DNA from: Aquariibacter albus
GTDB lineage: Bacteria; Pseudomonadota; Gammaproteobacteria; Burkholderiales; Burkholderiaceae_C
Assembly: GCF_014145335.1 (NCBI RefSeq)
Contig: NZ_JACIVI010000008.1
Span: 29,687 to 93,686, forward strand
Length of the DNA stretch: 64,000 nucleotides
Direction: 5' to 3'
Shown here in pieces: positions 44,598 through 53,904 of this stretch (the stretch's first letter is position 1; every line of letters begins with the position of its first letter). Position numbers and translations under genes: made by a program. The notes under the pieces are model-generated. The model ran no database searches. It was not told the origin of the DNA and saw nothing but the letters and a program-made list of their open reading frames with translations.

Positions 44598-47524
44598 AGC
44601 ATCTCTTCCTCTGCCGCGAGTTCCCCCCGGCGCCTTACCTGCCCGGCGGCATCGGCAGCTATGTGCGCCAGATGTGCGAGGCCCTGGCCGAGGCGGGCGA
44701 GACCGTGCATGTGATCGGCCAGCGCTGGCCCGGCGCGCCGCGGCTGCGCGAGTTGCGCCAGGGCGGGCGGCTGGTCGTGCACCGCGTGGCGCTCGACGAT
44801 CCGATGCCCGCCGCCGATCCCTTCGGCCCCCGTCCGCCCGCCGGGGCCGTGCAGGCCGCGATGCTGGCCTCGGCCTTCCCCTCGCAGGTCTTTGCCTGGC
44901 AGGCGGCGCTGCTGGCGGAACAGCTGGTCGAGGACGAGGGCATCGACGTGATCGAGGCGCAGGAGTGGGAGGCTCCGCTGGCCTGCTTCCAGCTGCGCCG
45001 TGCGGCCGGTCTGGGCCCCACCCGGCGGCCGCCCTGCATCGTGCATCTGCACTCCTCGACGGCCTCGATCTTCCGCGCGAACGGCTGGGATCCCCGCGTG
45101 GCCGACCACGATCCGGCCGTCGCGCTGGAGGCCTACAGCATCGTCCAGGCCGATGCCCTGCTCGCGCCCAGCCAGTTCATGGCCGACGAGATCGAGGCCC
45201 GTCACGGCCTGCCGCCCGGACGCGTTCACGTGATCCCCTATCCGCTCGGGCCGGGCGAGCCGCTGCGCCGCGAAGCCGAGGCCTGGGCACGTCCCGAGGT
45301 GCTCCACGTCGGCCGGCTCGAAGGCCGCAAGGGCGTTCACGAATGGGCGGCGGCAGTCGCTGAAGTGGCCCGGGCCGAGCCGGCCCTGCGGGCCGTCTTC
45401 GCCGGGGGCGACACGCCTCTGCAGGCCACGGGCGAAGGCTCGGTGCGGGCGGCCCTGCGGGCGGCGCTGCCGGCGGCGGTCCGCGCGCAGCTGCGCTTCC
45501 ACGGCAACCTCGATGCCCCGGCCCTCCAGGCCCTGCGGGCCCGCTGCAGCCTGGCTGTCGTGCCCTCGCGCTGGGAGAACTTTCCCTACAGCTGCATGGA
45601 GGCCATGGCCAGCGGCCTGCCGGTCATCGTCTCGCCCGGCGGCGGCATGCGCGAGATGGTGGTCGACGGCGAATCCGGCTGGATCGCGGCGCAGGGCAGT
45701 CCGGCCGGCCTGGCCGAGGCCCTGCGCCGCGCCCTGGCCACGCCACCCGCCCGGCGCAGGGCCATGGGGGAGGCGGCGGCGCAGCGCATCCGGGCCCTTT
45801 GCCACCCCCCCGCCATCGTGGCCCGGCAGCTCGCCTTTCGTGCCGCGGTGGTGGCGGCCGCCGCGCCGCCGCCCGGCGCCCTGCCGGCCGGAACGGCGGT
45901 GCGCCTGCATGCGCTGCCAGGGGCCCGGCCGCGCCCGGCGGCGGTGGCCGCAGCCACCGCGATGCTGGCCGCGGAGCCCGCCCTGGACGGAGTGGTCGGC
46001 TGGGGCCTGGATCCCCGCAGCGGCCGCATCGCCCTGCCGCGCTGCCTGGACCGGCCCCACCACGCCGCCGCCGGCGGGCCGATGCCGGCCCTGCTGCTGC
46101 GGGCCGAGGGCGCGCTCGCCCGCCTGCTGCCGGCGACCGGCGGGCTGGATGCGGCGGCCCTCGCCGCCCTCGATGCCGCGCTCGCGGCGGGAGCCCGCCT
46201 CGCCCTCCTGCCGGCGGTGCTGGCCGAGGCGGCCGCGCCGGGCGCGCCCACGGCCCCGGCCCCGCCCCGTTCGGCCATGGCCCTGGCGGTGCAGCGCCCC
46301 TATCGCCCGCTGCTGGACTGGCTGGGCGACTGCACGCCCGCCTACCGTGCCGTGCTGCTGCGCCGCGCCCTGACGGCCCTGCTGGGCCGACGCGCCGGTC
46401 GCAGCGCGCCGCGGGCTGTGGGCGAGGGTCCGCGACCGAGTGCGGCGCCGCTGCCGGCCCGGGCGCCCTGGGTGCCCGGCCGCGTCTCGGTGCTGCTGGC
46501 GGCCTACAACGCGGCGGCCACCCTCGACGAGACCCTGGCCAGTGCGCTGGCCCAGACCCACCGCGACCTGGAGCTGATCGCGGTCGACGATGGCTCCACC
46601 GACGACACGGCCGAGCGCCTCGCGGCCTGGGCCGCCCGCGACCCGCGGGTGCGCTTGCTGCGGCAGCGTAACCGCGGGGTGGCTGCCGCGCGCAACCGTG
46701 CCCTGCGCGAAGCCTGTGGCGAATTCATCGCGCCCCTCGATGCCGACGATCTGTGGGCTCCGGCCAAGCTCGAGCGTCTGGTCGCCCGCCTGCGCGCGGC
46801 CCCGGCGGCTGGCCTGGCCTACAGCGGCTGGGTCGTCGTGGATTCGGCCGGCCGACCGCTGGACCGCTCGCCGCGCTGGACCGTGGCCGGTCGCGCACTG
46901 GACCGGCTCGCCGAGGTGAACTTCGCCGGCTGCGCGAGCGTGCCGGTCTTTCGCCATGCCGCCTTGCGGGCGGCCCCGGCGCCCCTGGGCTATGACCCGC
47001 GCCTGCGTGACCTGGATGCCCAGGGCTGCGAGGACTGGGACCTGCTGCTGCGGGTCGCCGAGGGCCACGAGGTCGCGGTCGATCCGGCCGTGCTGGTGGC
47101 CTACCGCCGCCATGCGCAGTCCATGTCGGCCTCCTGCGCCGCGATGTGGCGTTCGGGCTGTCGCGTGCTCGACGAGCTGGCGGCCCGCCAGCCGGCCCTG
47201 CCGCAGGCGGTGCTGCGCGCCGGCCGCGGCCAGTTCGCCCTGCATCTGGCCGGGGTGGCCTTCTGGTCCGGCCGGCCGCGCGAGGCGCTGGGCTGGATGC
47301 TGCGGGCCCGCGCCCCGGCCACCGTGCTGGCCCTGCTGCCCGCCCTGCTGCGGCTGCTGCTCGCGCGCCCCGGCCGGACGGCCGAGGCGGCCACCGCCCG
47401 CCCCCTGCCGCTCGCGGCCGACGGCGTCTACGACGAGACCGCCCTGCCCGCCCCGCGCCTGCCGTATGCACGGATCTGGCAGCGCCGCTGGCAGGCCCGG
47501 GCGGCGGGGTCGGCCACCCGATGA
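44594..47524 (+). CDS. Two-domain glycosyltransferase: GT4 fused to GT2
   Basis: This 976-residue protein has a GTG start overlapping the previous stop. Residues 1–~410 are GT-B fold family 4: 'PPAPYLPGGIGSYVRQMCEA', 'VLHVGRLEGRKGVHEWA', and donor-site 'SRWENFPYSCMEAMASGLPV'. Residues ~630–880 are GT-A family 2: 'VSVLLAAYNAAATLDETLAS', 'AVDDGSTDDTAERLAAW', 'EFIAPLDADDLWAPAKLE'. The ~200-residue Ala/Pro-rich middle ('LDGVVGWGLDPRSGRIALPR') is unclear. Combining two transferases in one chain suggests sequential addition of two sugars. The C-terminus ends in helices and overlaps the membrane transferase gene (ATGA). Confidence 0.9.
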   Translation: MKHLFLCREFPPAPYLPGGIGSYVRQMCEALAEAGETVHVIGQRWPGAPRLRELRQGGRLVVHRVALDDPMPAADPFGPRPPAGAVQAAMLASAFPSQVFAWQAALLAEQLVEDEGIDVIEAQEWEAPLACFQLRRAAGLGPTRRPPCIVHLHSSTASIFRANGWDPRVADHDPAVALEAYSIVQADALLAPSQFMADEIEARHGLPPGRVHVIPYPLGPGEPLRREAEAWARPEVLHVGRLEGRKGVHEWAAAVAEVARAEPALRAVFAGGDTPLQATGEGSVRAALRAALPAAVRAQLRFHGNLDAPALQALRARCSLAVVPSRWENFPYSCMEAMASGLPVIVSPGGGMREMVVDGESGWIAAQGSPAGLAEALRRALATPPARRRAMGEAAAQRIRALCHPPAIVARQLAFRAAVVAAAAPPPGALPAGTAVRLHALPGARPRPAAVAAATAMLAAEPALDGVVGWGLDPRSGRIALPRCLDRPHHAAAGGPMPALLLRAEGALARLLPATGGLDAAALAALDAALAAGARLALLPAVLAEAAAPGAPTAPAPPRSAMALAVQRPYRPLLDWLGDCTPAYRAVLLRRALTALLGRRAGRSAPRAVGEGPRPSAAPLPARAPWVPGRVSVLLAAYNAAATLDETLASALAQTHRDLELIAVDDGSTDDTAERLAAWAARDPRVRLLRQRNRGVAAARNRALREACGEFIAPLDADDLWAPAKLERLVARLRAAPAAGLAYSGWVVVDSAGRPLDRSPRWTVAGRALDRLAEVNFAGCASVPVFRHAALRAAPAPLGYDPRLRDLDAQGCEDWDLLLRVAEGHEVAVDPAVLVAYRRHAQSMSASCAAMWRSGCRVLDELAARQPALPQAVLRAGRGQFALHLAGVAFWSGRPREALGWMLRARAPATVLALLPALLRLLLARPGRTAEAATARPLPLAADGVYDETALPAPRLPYARIWQRRWQARAAGSATR

Positions 47525-49179
47525 CTGCGCCCCGACCGACCATGCCAGGGCCCCTCGCTTCGCCGGGGGCCGCTGCCGCTGGCCTGGGCGCCCTCCGGGG
47601 CCAGTTGCTCGGGCTGCTCGCGGCCGTCGCGCTGCTGCTCGGCCTGGGCTGGGGCAACGATGGCCTGTGGTTCGAGCCGGATTCGGCCCGCCACGCCCTC
47701 TCGGGCCTCTACGTGGCGGATCTGCTGCGCGAGGGTCTGGACGACCCCTGGGGTTTCACCCTCGCCTACTTCCAGCGCTACCCGGCGATCACCCCTGGCG
47801 CCTACCCGCCGCTCTTCTACCTTCTGGAGGGCCTGGGCTTCCTGGTGCTGCCGGCCGGGACGGCCTGGCCGCGTGCGCTGGTGCTCGGCTTTGCGCTGCT
47901 GCTGGCCGCCTACACCCTGGCCTGGGCACGGCGCTGGATCGCCCCGCAGGCCGGCTGGGCGGCCGTGCTGCTGCTGCTGCTGCAAGGCACGCAGATCCAG
48001 GCCACCGTCGTGCTGCTGAACCTGCCGGCCCTGGCCCTGGGCTGGGCGGCGCTCTACCACCTGCGGCGGCGCCAGGAGGGCGGGGGCCGGGGCCAGGCCC
48101 TGGCCTTCCTCGGCCTGGCCACGGCCAGCCTGATGACGCATTACGCGGCCGTGCTGCTGCTGCCGGTCGCGCTGGCGCTGGGTCTGGGCGAACGCCTGTC
48201 CCGCATCGGCCGGGTGCTGTTGCCGGCCCTGCTCCTGGCCGGGCTGCTGCTGCTGGGCGTCCACTTCCTGCTGCCGGGCTGGCTGCCGCGCTTCCTTCCC
48301 TCGGCGGCCAGCCTGGGCCAGGCCCCGCCGCAGATCGTCGAGGGCCTGTTGCAGCTGGTCGGCCTGCCGCTGCTGCTGGCCGCCCTGCTCGGTCTGCTGC
48401 TGGCCGCCCGCGATCCGCGCTGGCGTGCCGAAGCGCGCCGTCTGGCCCTGCTGCTGGCCGTCACGCTCGCGCTGATGCTGCCCCTGCCGGCCCGCGACCC
48501 GCGCTACATGCTGCTGGTGCTGCCGCTGCTGAGCCTGGCGGCCGTGCTGGCGCCGCTGGTCTGGATCCAGCGCCGGCCGCGCGGCCCGCTCGCGCGCGGC
48601 CTGGCCATCGCCAGCCTGCCGGCCGCCCTGCTGCTGACCCAGGGGCTGCAGCCCTTCAACCTGATCCGGGTGGACGGCTTCCAGCCCCTGGCCGCCCACC
48701 TGGCCGAGGCTGGTCCGGACGACACCGTGCTGTACGTCGGCGGCTACCGCGCCAACATGGCCTTCTACCTGCGGGCCGGGGATCCGGGCTGGCAGCGCCG
48801 GCTGATCGCGGGCGAGCACTTCCTGAACCGCACGACCGCCGTGCGCGGCTTCCACCGCGAGACCGAGCCGGTGGCCGAGGATGCTGAGGACCTGCTGGAC
48901 CACCTGCGGCGCCACTGCGGCTGCCGCTGGATTGCCGTCGAGGTCCGCGATGAGACCTGGATGAGTCCGGCCGAACGCCTGCTGCAGGCCCTGCTCCGGG
49001 CCCCACCCTTCGAGCGGGTCGCCCGCTTCCCGCTGGATTCGCCGATCGCGCCGCGGGTCGACCTGTACCGGAACACCGAAGCCATCACGCCGGCCGAGCC
49101 GCTCCCTCTGCGCTTCCCCTTCTTCACGCAGCGCAGCTTCCCGCCTGTTCCGCCCATCCGCCACCGCGACCGCCCATGA
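47521..49179 (+). CDS. GT39/ArnT-like membrane glycosyltransferase
   Basis: The 552-residue protein has about 10–11 membrane segments and a soluble C-terminal part. An early periplasmic loop holds 'WFEPDSARHALSGLYVADLL' and 'ITPGAYPPLFYLLEGLGFLV', the Asp- and Pro-rich pattern of the dolichyl/undecaprenyl-phosphate sugar transferases (GT39, ArnT, GT83). Such enzymes use polyprenyl-phosphate sugars on the periplasmic side of the inner membrane. The UbiA- and GT2-type genes nearby could supply such a donor. Start and stop both overlap neighbours by four bases. Confidence 0.78.
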   Translation: MTAPRPTMPGPLASPGAAAAGLGALRGQLLGLLAAVALLLGLGWGNDGLWFEPDSARHALSGLYVADLLREGLDDPWGFTLAYFQRYPAITPGAYPPLFYLLEGLGFLVLPAGTAWPRALVLGFALLLAAYTLAWARRWIAPQAGWAAVLLLLLQGTQIQATVVLLNLPALALGWAALYHLRRRQEGGGRGQALAFLGLATASLMTHYAAVLLLPVALALGLGERLSRIGRVLLPALLLAGLLLLGVHFLLPGWLPRFLPSAASLGQAPPQIVEGLLQLVGLPLLLAALLGLLLAARDPRWRAEARRLALLLAVTLALMLPLPARDPRYMLLVLPLLSLAAVLAPLVWIQRRPRGPLARGLAIASLPAALLLTQGLQPFNLIRVDGFQPLAAHLAEAGPDDTVLYVGGYRANMAFYLRAGDPGWQRRLIAGEHFLNRTTAVRGFHRETEPVAEDAEDLLDHLRRHCGCRWIAVEVRDETWMSPAERLLQALLRAPPFERVARFPLDSPIAPRVDLYRNTEAITPAEPLPLRFPFFTQRSFPPVPPIRHRDRP

Positions 49180-50618
49180 TCCGAGAACTCGCCTGGCAGG
49201 TCCGGTCCCGCCTGCCGCGCCTGGCCGGGCTCGGCCTGCGCCTTCTGCACGCCCGCATGCTCGCCGGCCTGCGGCTGGAGGCGGCCTGGGCGCAGGCGCA
49301 GGCCGCCTGCCGCCGATCGCCCCCGCCCTTGCGGGTGGCGGTGACGGCCTGCTGGCGCTTCCCGATCTATTCGCAGACCTTCGTGCAGCAGGAGGCCGCC
49401 GCCCTGGCGGCTTCGGGGGTCGAACTGCGCTTCTTCCACGAGGAAACCGGCCCCCGCGCCGAGCTGGCCCACCCCTGCCGCATCCTCTGGCCGCTCAGGC
49501 GCCGCCTGGTGCTGGACCGCGAGACCGGCGCATGCGACCTGGCCCACTTCGAGCGACGCGCACCCGAGCGCGTGCGCCGCCTGCTGGAGCGCCTGGCCCG
49601 GGCCACCGGCCTGTCCACGCAGGCGCTGCGCGGCCACGAGCACGTGCTTTGCGCCTTCAGCTTTGCCCGCGCCATGCGCGCCTGGCGTGCCGATTACCTG
49701 CACAGCTACTTCTTCTACGAGCAGTCGCTGTTCGTCTGGATCGCCGCCCAGCTGCTGGAGCGGCCCCGCGGCGTCAGCTGCTACGCCGACCACCTGCTGC
49801 AGGACTATCCGCTCAAGGCCGTGGCCCGCCAGCTGGCCGACAGCGCGGTGATCGTCGCGACCAGCCGCCGCATTGCCGACGAGCTGGAGGCCCTGCACGG
49901 CGGGCCGCTGCCCGGGCTGCTGGTCAAGCCCAATGCGGTCGACACCCGCAGCTTCCCGCCGCGGCCGGCGGCCGCACCTCCCGCCGCCGGGCCGCAGCCC
50001 TTGCGCCTGCTGACGGTCTCTCGCCTCGACCCCAAGAAGGGGCTCGAGCATCTGCTGGACGCCCTCTTGCACCTGCAGGCGCGCGGCCTGCCGCTACGCG
50101 TGCACCTGGCCGGCGAGGCCGACCGCGGCCAGCCCGAGGCCCGGGCCTATGAGGCCGCGCTGCGGGTCCAGGCGGCTCCGCTGGAGGCCGCCGGTGTCCT
50201 GCGTTTTCTCGGCCGCTGCGACAGCCATCAGGTGCGTGCGGAGCTGCAGGCGGCCGATGTCTTCGTCGCCCCCTTCGTCGAACTGGCCAACGGCGACAAG
50301 GACGGCATCCCCACCGCCGTGCTCGAAGCCATGGCGGCGGGCTGCGCGATCGTTGCCACCGATGCCGGATCCATTCCGGAGATCGTCGCCGACGGCCGCG
50401 AGGGCCTGCTGGTGCCCCAGCGCGATCCGGCGGCGCTGGCCGATGCGCTGGCGGCCCTGGCCGCCGACCCCGCGCGTGCCCGTGCGCTCGGCCAGGCGGC
50501 CCGCGCGCGGGCCCAGCGTGAATTCGACATCGCCGTCTGCGAGCAGCCCTTCCACGCCGCGGTGCAAGCAGCCGTGCGGACCGCGGCCGCGGCACGCCCT
50601 TCGACGGGGGCCCGATGA
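49176..50618 (+). CDS. Glycosyltransferase family 4 (WcaL/colanic-acid-type)
   Basis: The 480-residue GT-B enzyme has 'CWRFPIYSQTFVQQEAAALA' at the start of the acceptor domain, the 'SxTFI'-type opening of WcaL-like transferases. It continues with 'LHSYFFYEQSLFVWIAAQLL', 'LLTVSRLDPKKGLEHLLDAL' and the donor-site 'NGDKDGIPTAVLEAMAAGCA' with 'STDAGSIPEIV'-like loop. It acts in the cytoplasm on a lipid-linked or growing glycan. The gene overlaps both neighbours by ATGA. Confidence 0.9.
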   Translation: MIRELAWQVRSRLPRLAGLGLRLLHARMLAGLRLEAAWAQAQAACRRSPPPLRVAVTACWRFPIYSQTFVQQEAAALAASGVELRFFHEETGPRAELAHPCRILWPLRRRLVLDRETGACDLAHFERRAPERVRRLLERLARATGLSTQALRGHEHVLCAFSFARAMRAWRADYLHSYFFYEQSLFVWIAAQLLERPRGVSCYADHLLQDYPLKAVARQLADSAVIVATSRRIADELEALHGGPLPGLLVKPNAVDTRSFPPRPAAAPPAAGPQPLRLLTVSRLDPKKGLEHLLDALLHLQARGLPLRVHLAGEADRGQPEARAYEAALRVQAAPLEAAGVLRFLGRCDSHQVRAELQAADVFVAPFVELANGDKDGIPTAVLEAMAAGCAIVATDAGSIPEIVADGREGLLVPQRDPAALADALAALAADPARARALGQAARARAQREFDIAVCEQPFHAAVQAAVRTAAAARPSTGAR

Positions 50619-51826
50619 GGATTGCCCTGCTCTCCTACGAATACCCGCCGGAGACCGGCTTCGGCGGCATCGGCAGCTACACCTGGCATCACGCCCGGGG
50701 CCTGGCGGCGCTGGGCCATGAGGTGCATGTGCTGGCCGGCGCCCGCACGCCCCAGCCCTTCACCACCCGCCTGGAGGGCGCGGTGCACGTGCACCGCCAC
50801 TGGGCTGGCGACCGGGTCATGCGGGCCGCCGACCTGCCCGGCCGCTGGGGCTGGTGGTGGACCCGGCAGCGCCTGCAGAACGCCTGGAGCATGGCCCAGG
50901 GCCTGGCCGAGCTGCGCCGCCGCCACCGCATCGACCTGGTCGAGGCGCCGGAGTGCGGCGCCGAAGGGGCCGCCCTGCCACGCGGCCGTGGGGACCCGCC
51001 ACTGCTCTTGCGCCTGCACTCGCCCGCGCAGCTGATCATGCCCTTCTACGACGTGCGGGCCGGCGACCGCTGGGCCTGTGCGCAGGTCGAGCGCCGCGGC
51101 CTGCGCCGGGCCCGGGCCGTGAGCGCCTGCTCGCGCTTCGTGGCCGAGGCCACCGAGGCGGCCATCGCCCTGGGCCGGCCGGCCGAGGTGATGTTCAACG
51201 GCCTGGACCTGGACTGGTTCGATGCCTGCGAGGACGACGACGCCGTGCTGCGCCGCCTGGACCTGCCGCCCGACCGCCCGGTGGTGCTCTTCAGCGGCCG
51301 CCTGGAGCGCCGCAAGGGCGTGGCCCTGCTGGGCGAGATCGCGGCACGCCTGCTGAGCCGCCATGAGGTCAGCCTGGTGCTGGCCGGTGACGATCTCTTC
51401 GGCCACCTGCAGCGCGACATCCTGCCGGCCCTGGCCGGGCGCCGCCTGCGGGGGGGGCTGCACCCGGTGGGCCACCGCTCGATCGCCGAGATCCGGGCCC
51501 TGGTGCGGCGCTGCAGCGCCTTCCTGCTGCCCAGCCTCTGGGAGAACTGTCCCTACGCGGCCCTGGAAGCCATGGCGGCCGGCCGGCCGGTGGTGGCGGC
51601 TCGCCAGGGCGGTATGCCGGAGCTGATCGAGGACGGCGTCGAAGGCTTGCTTGCCACGCCTGGCGATCCGCTGGCCTATGCCGAAGCGCTCGACACCCTG
51701 CTGGGCAACCCGGCCCGTGCGGCGGCCCTCGGCCGCGCGGCGCGCCGCGCCGTCGAGCAGCGCCACGCCCACACCCACACCGCCGCGCAGGCGGTGGCGC
51801 TCTACACGCGCACCTTGGGGGGCTGA
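50615..51826 (+). CDS. Glycosyltransferase family 4
   Basis: The 403-residue GT-B transferase opens with '[20 protein letters not shown]' and '[20 protein letters not shown]'. It has '[20 protein letters not shown]' at the donor domain start and '[20 protein letters not shown]' as the E-x7-E-type donor motif. Its N-terminus closely resembles in type that of the GT4 half of the 44594 fusion, so the two may descend from a duplication. It is the last gene of the rightward operon; its final 25 bases overlap the convergent dioxygenase gene. Confidence 0.92.
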   Translation: MRIALLSYEYPPETGFGGIGSYTWHHARGLAALGHEVHVLAGARTPQPFTTRLEGAVHVHRHWAGDRVMRAADLPGRWGWWWTRQRLQNAWSMAQGLAELRRRHRIDLVEAPECGAEGAALPRGRGDPPLLLRLHSPAQLIMPFYDVRAGDRWACAQVERRGLRRARAVSACSRFVAEATEAAIALGRPAEVMFNGLDLDWFDACEDDDAVLRRLDLPPDRPVVLFSGRLERRKGVALLGEIAARLLSRHEVSLVLAGDDLFGHLQRDILPALAGRRLRGGLHPVGHRSIAEIRALVRRCSAFLLPSLWENCPYAALEAMAAGRPVVAARQGGMPELIEDGVEGLLATPGDPLAYAEALDTLLGNPARAAALGRAARRAVEQRHAHTHTAAQAVALYTRTLGG

Positions 51827-52665
51827 GCGGCGTCCAGCGCCTGCGCGGCGATCAGGGCCTGCTGCAGTGCCACCGGCAGCCGCGGCGGCGTGTGCTCCGG
51901 GATCACCTGCAGCAGGCGGGTGCCGGGCGGCAGCGTGGGCCGCAGGTGGGAGAAGTGGGTGTAGAACTCGGTCCCGCTCTCGTAGACGCGCATCTCACGC
52001 TGCGCCGCGTCGTACATGCAGTGCAGGGCCGGTGCCTCGCGCGGCAGGCAGCCCAGGCCGGCCGCCGGCCGGACCTTGTCGCTGCGGTTGGGAGGCGAGG
52101 CGTGCGGGCAGCGCAGGTCGTAGATCAACACCTCGCCGGCCCGCATCGGCACCGGCGTGAGCGCCCCCGGAGCCTCGTAGAGCGCGGGGTCGATCGCAAA
52201 GGGCAGGTTGGTGCCGCGCAACGCCACCGGCAGGCGGTGGCCGCCGCGCAGCATGTGCATCGCACCGTTGTGGACCTCGGTCTCGACCAGGGCGGTCCAG
52301 AGGTTGACGGCGACGAAGCGGGTCTCGTCGGTCATGGTCCAGTCCTGGTGGATTCCCACCGTGCCCGGCGCGTCCGGCCGCGCCGGATGCTTGAAGATGG
52401 CGTTGCCGACGAGGGGCCGGTAGTCCAGCAGGTAGCGTTCGGCCACCGGGCCGAGTGCCTGCAGCACCAGCGCGTGCATGGCCTGCTTGTGGACCGGATC
52501 GGTGTGGAACAAGGTGGGCTCGAAAGCCATGTTCAGCCGGCCGGGCACGGCCTCGATCTGCGCGGTCAGGCGCGCAACGCCTTCGGCGTCCAGCCCGGGC
52601 ACGACCACATAGCCGTCACGCTCGAAGCGAGCCTGCAGCTCGCTGTCCTGGAAAACAGGTCTCAT
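51802..52665 (-). CDS. Phytanoyl-CoA dioxygenase (PhyH)-family Fe(II)/2-oxoglutarate oxygenase
   Basis: The 287-residue protein contains the facial triad His106-x-Asp108 in 'GIHQDWTMTDETR' and His188 in 'YDLRCPHASPPNRSDKVR', with Arg residues following that could bind 2-oxoglutarate. The N-terminus 'FERDGYVVVPGLDAEGVARL' is typical of PhyH proteins. It overlaps wzt by ATGA and is last in the leftward exporter group. Family members hydroxylate lipids, sugars or natural products. Its place beside an ABC glycan exporter suggests modification of the glycan, for example its terminal residue, but this is inference. Confidence 0.86.
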   Translation of the reverse strand: MRPVFQDSELQARFERDGYVVVPGLDAEGVARLTAQIEAVPGRLNMAFEPTLFHTDPVHKQAMHALVLQALGPVAERYLLDYRPLVGNAIFKHPARPDAPGTVGIHQDWTMTDETRFVAVNLWTALVETEVHNGAMHMLRGGHRLPVALRGTNLPFAIDPALYEAPGALTPVPMRAGEVLIYDLRCPHASPPNRSDKVRPAAGLGCLPREAPALHCMYDAAQREMRVYESGTEFYTHFSHLRPTLPPGTRLLQVIPEHTPPRLPVALQQALIAAQALDAAQPPKVRV

Positions 52666-53903
52666 GGGGCGGGGCGGCCGGATGCCGCGGCAGGAGGGTC
52701 CCAGCGAGCTTCGATCCGCAGCAGGCCCATGTCCAGGACCTCGGAGTGGATCTCGAAGCTGGCGATGCGTTGCGCGCCGGCCAGCACCACCGGGGTGCCG
52801 CGTTCCAGCAGGCCGTAGTCGAAGCTGTAGCGGCCGGCCAGCAGCGGCAGGTCCTCGATCACGCAGCGCGCCCGGTAGCGCTCGCCGCCGAGCGGGGTCC
52901 AGATGCGGTTGATCGGCTCGTCGCGCGACAGCAGGGTGGTGCAGCGCAGGCCGTCGCTGCGCAGCAGCAGCAGGCCGAGGTCGATGCCGCGCCGCCACAG
53001 GGCTTCCGGCAGCAGGGCCTCGACCTCGATCACCAGGCGCTGGCCGGTGCGCATCACGCCCTCCTGCAGGTCGCCGAGCAGCTCGAAGCGCAGCAGATGG
53101 CAGCGTGCCTCCCCGAACTCGGCCGGCGCAGCCACCGGCGCCGGCACGGGGGCGGCGGGGGCCTGACCGTCGCGCTCGCGCACATGCTGCTCGTAGGCAT
53201 TGAGCACGACGCTCGAGCGGTCGAGCAGGCGCGGCCGGCCCTGGTGCATCCACAGCACCTGCTCGCAGACTTCGCTCAGCAGGAAGGGGGCATGCGAGCA
53301 GAACACCAGGGTGCAGCCGCTGCTCTTCAGGTCCAGGATCCGCCGCATGCACTTGCGCTGGAAGTGCAGGTCGCCGACGGCCAGGTGCTCGTCGACGATG
53401 AGCAGATCCGGACGCACCGCCGTCGCCAGCGAGAAGCCGAGCCGCAGCTGCATGCCGGAAGACAGGGTGCGCAGGGGCTGGTCCAGCGCATCCTCCAGCT
53501 CGGAGAAGCGGATGATCTCGGGCAGCACGGCTTCGGACTCGGCCGGGCTCAGGCCCATCACCGCGCAGCCGATGCGCAGGTTCTCGCGTCCGCTCAGCTC
53601 GGGGTGGAAGCCGCCGCCGAGCTGCAGCATCACCGCCCGCCGGCCCACGTGCTGCACGCGGCCGCGGGTCGGCGCCAGGGCGCCGGCCAGCAGACGCAGC
53701 AGCGTGCTCTTGCCGGCGCCGTTGTCGCCGACCAGGCCCAGCGATTCGCCGGGGCGCAGGCTCAGGTTCACGTCCTGCACCACCCAGTGCCGGTCGGTGG
53801 CGGCATCGGGCCGTCGCAGGGCCTGCAAGATGCCATGCGACGCGGCACCGCCCGAGCGGTAGGCCTTGCCCAGGTCGCGCGCGATCAGGGTCCCGGGCAG
53901 CAT
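52662..53903 (-). CDS. ABC transporter ATP-binding protein, Wzt-like with C-terminal glycan-recognition domain
   Basis: The 413-residue protein starts at the ATG at 53903. The ATPase half (~1–250) has Walker A 'GDNGAGKST', signature 'LSSGMQLRLGF' and Walker B 'LLIVDEHLAVGD', with the Wzt-type 'FHPELSGRENLRI'. A Pro/Ala linker leads to a ~140-residue C-terminal beta domain ('RLVIEVEALLPEALWRRGID', 'RIWTPLGGERYRARCVIEDL'). In Wzt proteins of O9a type that domain binds the chemically modified chain end before export. It is separated from the permease gene by one base. Confidence 0.9.
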   Translation of the reverse strand: MLPGTLIARDLGKAYRSGGAASHGILQALRRPDAATDRHWVVQDVNLSLRPGESLGLVGDNGAGKSTLLRLLAGALAPTRGRVQHVGRRAVMLQLGGGFHPELSGRENLRIGCAVMGLSPAESEAVLPEIIRFSELEDALDQPLRTLSSGMQLRLGFSLATAVRPDLLIVDEHLAVGDLHFQRKCMRRILDLKSSGCTLVFCSHAPFLLSEVCEQVLWMHQGRPRLLDRSSVVLNAYEQHVRERDGQAPAAPVPAPVAAPAEFGEARCHLLRFELLGDLQEGVMRTGQRLVIEVEALLPEALWRRGIDLGLLLLRSDGLRCTTLLSRDEPINRIWTPLGGERYRARCVIEDLPLLAGRYSFDYGLLERGTPVVLAGAQRIASFEIHSEVLDMGLLRIEARWDPPAAASGRPAP

Positions 53904-53904
53904 C

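Noticed and set aside
44243..47245. A 1000-codon minus-strand frame
   Set aside because: It is antisense to the secreted protein and the GT4–GT2 gene, with no recognisable domain.
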